10,017 nucleotides of DNA from contig JAITQR010000002.1 of NCBI GenBank assembly GCA_031288815.1, forward strand, positions 1 to 10,017, given 5' to 3'. This document shows, in pieces, positions 6,342-10,017 of the stretch. Numbering within the stretch: position 1 is the first letter of the stretch; every line of letters begins with the position of its first letter. The stretch is from Treponema sp. (GTDB lineage Bacteria > Spirochaetota > Spirochaetia > Treponematales > Breznakiellaceae). The position numbers were made by a program, and so were the translations under genes. The notes under the pieces are model-generated. The model ran no database searches, was not told the origin of the DNA, and saw only the letters and a program-made list of their open reading frames with translations.

Positions 6342-7355
6342 ATGGAAAAACTTACGGAAAAAGACGAAACGGTAAAAAATATACCGGAAAACCTGCTTAC
6401 CCTGCGGCGGCGCTTAAAACTGTCCCAAAAGGATTTTATCCGGACTTACCTTTGCGACGAGGGGGGGCCGCTTATCAGCGTTCCGACCCTTTCCAATATT
6501 GAAAACGGCAGTACCGCCGGGGTTGAGGATCTGGCGGACCGGATAGCCCGGACGATGAAGATTGACCGGGCGGTTTTCCGGGAAGATCCTGACGATTTCG
6601 CTAAAAATATCGAGCTTTTTTTTGGGGAGATCCTGGGGGAAAAGGAAACGCCGGGGGGCAAGGGCCGGGGCACGACGGAGGCCCTGGTGGAGGCGATTTC
6701 CGATTACCTGATGGACGCCATTATCCGGGGCGAATTGCGGCCGGGATCGAAGCTGCCCCCGGAACGGAAGCTGGGCAGTCTCTTCGGGGCGGGAAGATCC
6801 GCCGTCAGGGAGGCGCTCAAGGTGCTCAGTACCCTGGGGATCATCACAATCCTGCCGAGCCACGGATCCTTCATCGCCTCGGAAAACAAGGGCTTTCACC
6901 ACCTGCCCCTGTCCTGGACCTTCCTGATCGGCGAAAGCCGTCTGGGGCATATCATCGACGTGCGGAACGTGCTGGAGGTGGAATCCGCCCGGCTGGCGGC
7001 GGAAAAGGCGGACGCCAAATCCCTGGATAACCTGGGACGGATCTACGGCAAGATGATACAGGCTTTCAAGGAGGCGAATTTCAGGGACTTTCTTGATCTG
7101 GATATCGATTTTCATCTGGCCATTGCCGCCTGTTCCCAAAATCCCATCATCAACGAGCTTCTGGCGACTTCCCGGAAGATATTGAGCTATATCAGCCAAA
7201 GCGGGATGTTGACCATGGAGCATCTGCGGAACATCTACGCCGAACACAGCAACATCTACACCGCCATCACCGCCCGGGATCCCGTCATGGCCAGGCAAAT
7301 GATGGAAACCCATCTCGCCAAGGCCCGGCAGCGGTACCAGCTTAAAACCCAGTAA
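6342..7355 (+). CDS. transcription factor: XRE-type HTH fused to GntR/FCD (FadR-type) regulator
   Basis: The product has 337 residues, about 100 more than a usual FadR-type regulator. Residues 13-75 form an XRE/Cro-type helix-turn-helix (LRRRLKLSQKDF, then ISVPTLSNIENG and a following helix). Residues 111-180 form a GntR winged helix, with the typical RGELRPGSKLPPERKLG, a recognition segment GRSAVREALKVLSTLGI, and a wing ending in HGSFIA. Residues 205-330 are an all-helical FCD sensor domain; D254, H258, H302 and H324 occupy the positions of its usual metal and carboxylate-ligand site. FCD regulators commonly bind small organic acids and control their uptake and breakdown. The gene lies upstream of, and on the same strand as, a carboxylate symporter and an amidase, which suggests local control of those two genes. 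The frame is open 60 codons further upstream, but that stretch runs through a terminator hairpin and lacks homologous features, so I start at ATG 6342. Confidence 0.9.
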   Translation: MEKLTEKDETVKNIPENLLTLRRRLKLSQKDFIRTYLCDEGGPLISVPTLSNIENGSTAGVEDLADRIARTMKIDRAVFREDPDDFAKNIELFFGEILGEKETPGGKGRGTTEALVEAISDYLMDAIIRGELRPGSKLPPERKLGSLFGAGRSAVREALKVLSTLGIITILPSHGSFIASENKGFHHLPLSWTFLIGESRLGHIIDVRNVLEVESARLAAEKADAKSLDNLGRIYGKMIQAFKEANFRDFLDLDIDFHLAIAACSQNPIINELLATSRKILSYISQSGMLTMEHLRNIYAEHSNIYTAITARDPVMARQMMETHLAKARQRYQLKTQ

Positions 7356-7368
7356 AAAATTCACGGTA

Positions 7369-7399
7369 GCTGTTCCAAAAGCTGAAGTTTTGGAACAGC
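7369..7399. repeat. 12-bp perfect inverted repeat after the regulator
   Basis: GCTGTTCCAAAA (7369-7380) and TTTTGGAACAGC (7388-7399) form a perfect 12-bp stem around a 7-base loop (GCTGAAG). It begins 13 bases after the regulator stop. No T-run follows, so it is not a standard terminator. A palindromic repeat unit, transcript-stabilising hairpin or protein site is more likely. From 7400 to about 7531 I see no gene or clear signal. Confidence 0.6.
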
Positions 7400-7531
7400 C
7401 TCACCTGACAGACTGCCCGCGCCGAATCGCCGGATAAGGTTCCCCATGTCCGGGCGGGCCGGCGAACCGTCCTGGCGCTACCGGTCTTGTTTCGTCCCGC
7501 GCTCAATGTATTTTTTTATGAAACATCCGTG

Positions 7532-7590
7532 AAAAAAATTAAAAAAAATCTTAAAAAAAGCTTGCATTTTTAAAATAGCCATGGGACAAT
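7532..7590 (+). promoter_or_regulatory. promoter of the symporter operon with phased A-tracts
   Basis: A-tracts at 7532-7538, 7541-7548 and 7553-7559 are centred about one helical turn apart, and lie just upstream of TTGCAT (7562-7567). After a 17-base spacer comes GACAAT (7585-7590). CATAAT (7593-7598) is a better -10 hexamer but has no good -35 at the right distance. The A-tracts look like an UP element or intrinsic bend. The exact start site is uncertain (about 7597 or 7605). Confidence 0.45.
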
Positions 7591-7606
7591 GACATAATTA
7601 AAAAGT

Positions 7607-7629
7607 GGTTGTCCGGTCAACCTTTTTTT
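7607..7629 (+). promoter_or_regulatory. dyad plus T-run in the symporter leader (operator or attenuator)
   Basis: GGTTG (7607-7611) and CAACC (7618-7622) flank TCCGGT, followed by seven T (7623-7629). Read as DNA it is the near-palindrome TTGTCCGGTCAA (7609-7620), similar in layout to the short GT-rich/AC-rich dyads bound by FadR-type proteins. Read as RNA it is a short terminator-like hairpin. It lies at or just after the predicted transcription start, 43 bp before the start codon. Confidence 0.4.
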
Positions 7630-7671
7630 AATAAATCTGCCGGGGAAACCCGGAACAACGAGGAGCGTTCT

Positions 7672-8931
7672 ATGGCGGCGGAAAAAACGAAACAGGGGTT
7701 TTCCCTGACTACCTGGATTCTCATTGGAACCATCGGCGGCATCATCTTCGGTTCGCTGATCGGACCCTGGGCGGCAAACCTGAAATTTATCGGCGACATT
7801 TTTATCCGGCTGATTCAAATGTCGGTGGTTCTCCTGGTAATGACCTCTGTGGCGGCGGCGGTCGGCAAGGTGGACGGCACGGGGATGGGAAAAATGGGCT
7901 TCCATACCTTTAAGTGGATCATCTCCTTCACCATTGTGTCCGCCTTTTTGGGGCTTGCGCTGGCTTTTATTATCAAACCGGGACAGGGTATCACCATTAC
8001 GGAAAAGGCGGACATCAGCGCCCCCGCCGCGGTAGGTTCCCTCCAGGATACCCTTCTGGGCTTCGTTCCCACCAACGTCATCGGCGCCATGTCCTCGGGC
8101 ACCATGGTTCCCTGCATCCTCTCTTCTATCTTTGTCGGGGTAGCCATGGGCATGTATACCCGAGCCTCGAAAAAAACCGTCATCCTTGAGGTGGTGGAGG
8201 GCCTTAACGGAATCATCATGAACATCATAAAAATCGTGATGAACCTGGCCCCGGTCGGTATCTTCTGCCTCCTGGCCAATGTTTCCGGCGCCATCGGTTT
8301 CCGGGTGGTCATCCCCATGGGGAAATTCCTGGGGGCTCTCCTTATCGGCGACATTATCCAGTTCCTGCTCTACGGCCCCCTGGCCGCGGCGTTCTGCAAG
8401 GTCAACCCCTTCAAGATGCCCAAGAAATTCGCCAAGATGTCGATCATGGCCCTGACCACGACCTCGTCGGCCATCTGCCTCCCCACCAAAATGGAAGACT
8501 CGGTAACCAAATTCGGCGTAAGCCGCCGGGTGGCGGACTTTACCGGCCCCATTACCATGTCCATGAACAGTAACGGCGCGGTTCAGTGCTACGTACTGGC
8601 CATCCTCTTTATGAGCCAGGCCACCGGCATCGCCCTGGGGCCCTACCAGCTCGGCATGGCGATCCTGCTCTCCTGCCTGATGTGCATGGGTACCATCGTT
8701 GTCCCCGGCGGCATGGTGATCACCTACACCTTCCTTGCCAGCTCCCTGGGTCTGCCCCTGGAAAGCATCGCCATCCTCATCGGTATCGACTGGTTCTCCG
8801 GAATGTTCAGGACTATCATGAACGTGGATGTGGATGTCCTTATCGGTATGCTGGTTTCGGATAAGCTGGGCGAACTGGATCGGTATGTCTACAACGAGGC
8901 AAAAACCGTCGAATACGACAGGGCGGCCTAA
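7672..8931 (+). CDS. SDF/DAACS-family cation:carboxylate symporter
   Basis: This is a 419-residue inner-membrane secondary transporter of the dicarboxylate/amino acid:cation symporter family (TC 2.A.23, GltP/DctA relatives), of usual length. Many hydrophobic helices are visible, with hairpin 1 at TTTSSAICLP (262-271), the helix-7 motif as NSNGA (299-303, where glutamate carriers have NMDGT), hairpin 2 with PGG (345-347), and the helix-8 segment with D373, R380, T381, N384 and D388. By motif alignment to GltPh, the aspartate that binds the substrate amino group is Gly377, whereas the arginine that binds the side-chain carboxylate is kept (R380). This argues for a carboxylate without a free alpha-amino group. 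The start is ATG 7672 with AGGAG (7661-7665) 6 bases upstream; the open frame extends 21 codons further but through the promoter dyad. The stop is 22 bp before the amidase start, so the pair is probably co-transcribed. Confidence 0.92.
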   Translation: MAAEKTKQGFSLTTWILIGTIGGIIFGSLIGPWAANLKFIGDIFIRLIQMSVVLLVMTSVAAAVGKVDGTGMGKMGFHTFKWIISFTIVSAFLGLALAFIIKPGQGITITEKADISAPAAVGSLQDTLLGFVPTNVIGAMSSGTMVPCILSSIFVGVAMGMYTRASKKTVILEVVEGLNGIIMNIIKIVMNLAPVGIFCLLANVSGAIGFRVVIPMGKFLGALLIGDIIQFLLYGPLAAAFCKVNPFKMPKKFAKMSIMALTTTSSAICLPTKMEDSVTKFGVSRRVADFTGPITMSMNSNGAVQCYVLAILFMSQATGIALGPYQLGMAILLSCLMCMGTIVVPGGMVITYTFLASSLGLPLESIAILIGIDWFSGMFRTIMNVDVDVLIGMLVSDKLGELDRYVYNEAKTVEYDRAA

Positions 8932-8953
8932 GGCCGGCGGGGAGGATAAGGTT

Positions 8954-10017
8954 ATGAATATGGACGAAATTACCGAAAACCTGAAAAAGAATCTGCGGAC
9001 CCTGCACCAGTACACCGCGACTCCCGGAGAGGGTACCACCCGTTTGCCCTTTACCAAGGAGGCCCGGGCCGCGGCGAATCACATCCGGGGCATGATGGAA
9101 GAGGCGGGGCTTGATGTCCGGGAGGATGAGGCGGGCAATATAATCGGCCTGCTGAAAGGCGCCGACCCCTCCCTGCCCGCCCTGGTGGCGGGTTCCCATT
9201 TCGACACGGTAAATAACGGCGGCGACTTTGACGGCCTGGCGGGGATCATGACGGGCATCGAAATCGCCCGTTTGTTGAGGCGGGAGACCCTTAAACGGAA
9301 CTTTATCGTTATCGGTTTCTGCGACGAGGAGGGGATGCGTTTCGGTACCGGTTATTTCGGATCCAAGTCGATCCTCGGCCAGGTGTCCCAGGAAGATCTG
9401 CGCCACTACAAGGACAAGGACGATGTTTCCGTCTACGAGGCCATGAAGGGCTACGGCCTGGTTCCCGAAAACCTGCCCCGGGCCGCCTGGGACCTGAAAA
9501 CCATCAAGGCCTTTGTGGAGATGCACATTGAACAGGGGCCGGTTCTGTACCAGAGCGGCGACGAACTGGGCCTGGTGGAATGCATTGTCGGCATCCAGCG
9601 TTACATCGTTACGGTCCGGGGCAGATCGGATCACGCGGGGACTACCCCTATGGATATGCGGATCGACGCGGTGGAGGCCGCCTCCCGGGTGATCGCGAAG
9701 ATCCCCGACTGGGCCCGGGAAAAGGGGGAGGGCACGGTGGCGACCACGGGCTATATAAAGGTTCTCCCCGGAGGCATGAACATCGTGGCCGAGGAAGTCC
9801 AGTTCTCCGTGGATGTCCGTTCCCGGAACAAGGCCAGCATCGAGGATATCGTGGCAAAGATCCGCGACAGCCTTGACGAATCCTGTAAACGAAACGGCGC
9901 CACCTACACCATGGACAACAAACTGAGCATAACCCCGGTAAACCTGAGCAGGGACATGCTGGCCCGGCTGGAAAAGTACTGCAAAAACCGGGGCTACAGC
10001 TACCGCCGGATGATCTC
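8954..10017 (+). CDS. hydantoinase/carbamoylase-family M20 zinc amidase (3' end outside window)
   Basis: This frame has no stop before the window edge, giving 354 residues of a family that is usually about 400-420 long. It belongs to the Zn-dependent group that includes N-carbamoyl-L-amino-acid hydrolase, allantoate amidohydrolase (AllC) and beta-ureidopropionase, which cleave ureido or amide groups and release ammonia and CO2. Visible metal and catalytic residues: H82 and D84 in GSHFDTV, D93 in GGDFDG, E125-E126 in DEEGMRFG, and H191 in EMHIEQGP. H227 in GRSDHAGTTPMDMR is the dimerisation-domain signature. The last metal histidine should lie past the edge. The start is ATG 8954 with GGAGG (8941-8945) 8 bases upstream; another ATG at 8960 is less well spaced. 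The substrate cannot be decided from these motifs. The linked symporter suggests an imported carboxylated ureido compound such as an N-carbamoyl amino acid. Confidence 0.9.
   Translation, partial: MNMDEITENLKKNLRTLHQYTATPGEGTTRLPFTKEARAAANHIRGMMEEAGLDVREDEAGNIIGLLKGADPSLPALVAGSHFDTVNNGGDFDGLAGIMTGIEIARLLRRETLKRNFIVIGFCDEEGMRFGTGYFGSKSILGQVSQEDLRHYKDKDDVSVYEAMKGYGLVPENLPRAAWDLKTIKAFVEMHIEQGPVLYQSGDELGLVECIVGIQRYIVTVRGRSDHAGTTPMDMRIDAVEAASRVIAKIPDWAREKGEGTVATTGYIKVLPGGMNIVAEEVQFSVDVRSRNKASIEDIVAKIRDSLDESCKRNGATYTMDNKLSITPVNLSRDMLARLEKYCKNRGYSYRRMI

Noticed and set aside
6414..7364. Minus-strand open frame opposite the regulator
   Set aside because: Shadow of a well-supported XRE-GntR-FCD gene in GC-rich DNA; no motif of its own.
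7570..9057. Long minus-strand open frame (495 codons), rich in His, Gly and Asp, opposite the symporter
   Set aside because: It is antisense to a clear membrane transporter and the start of the amidase. Its composition is the mirror of hydrophobic codons and it matches no recognisable domain.
8840..9634. Minus-strand open frame opposite the amidase
   Set aside because: Antisense to the M20 metal-binding motifs; no ribosome binding site or domain.

Overview
This is a GC-rich bacterial window (coding regions roughly 60% GC by eye) with two divergent transcription units and a short, more AT-rich fragment at the left edge. Nothing here fixes the taxon. The SbcCD pair, a lipoprotein M48 protease with a relaxed lipobox and the general protein style fit a spirochaete of the Treponema kind, but this is a low-confidence guess.

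Left edge (1-562): the end of an unidentified reading frame overlaps by ATGA with a 62-residue ORF of unknown function. Two small GC-rich hairpins follow. Minus strand (563-5861): a probable operon transcribed right to left, in the order M48-family lipoprotein metalloprotease, sbcD, sbcC. The sbcD stop and sbcC start overlap by 4 bases (GTGA). sbcC is complete, with Walker A, CPVC zinc hook, signature and Walker B. sbcD has all phosphoesterase motifs in one frame but carries one in-frame TAG at codon 157, between the two halves of the active site. The protease gene has a TTGTTT-17-TATAAT promoter so close to its ATG that the mRNA looks leaderless.

Plus strand (5862-10017): a divergent gap of about 480 bp carries a promoter (TTGCCA-18-TAGTAT). 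Its predicted start lies at the edge of a closed, multi-hairpin RNA element that contains a canonical intrinsic terminator. A transcription factor follows that joins an XRE-type helix-turn-helix to a GntR/FCD (FadR-type) regulator. Downstream come an SDF-family (DAACS) carboxylate symporter and, 22 bp later, a hydantoinase/carbamoylase-family M20 zinc amidase that runs off the right edge. The symporter promoter has phased A-tracts upstream and a dyad plus T-run downstream, which could be an operator or an attenuator.

My reading is that the plus-strand genes form a small regulated uptake-and-hydrolysis cassette for a carboxylated ureido or amide compound such as an N-carbamoyl amino acid. The minus-strand operon does DNA-end processing and envelope proteolysis. 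The observations most worth following are the interrupted sbcD, the leader RNA with built-in terminator ahead of the regulator, the XRE-FCD fusion, and the changed substrate site of the symporter. I do not see a clear new defence system, CRISPR array, rRNA, tRNA or transposase.
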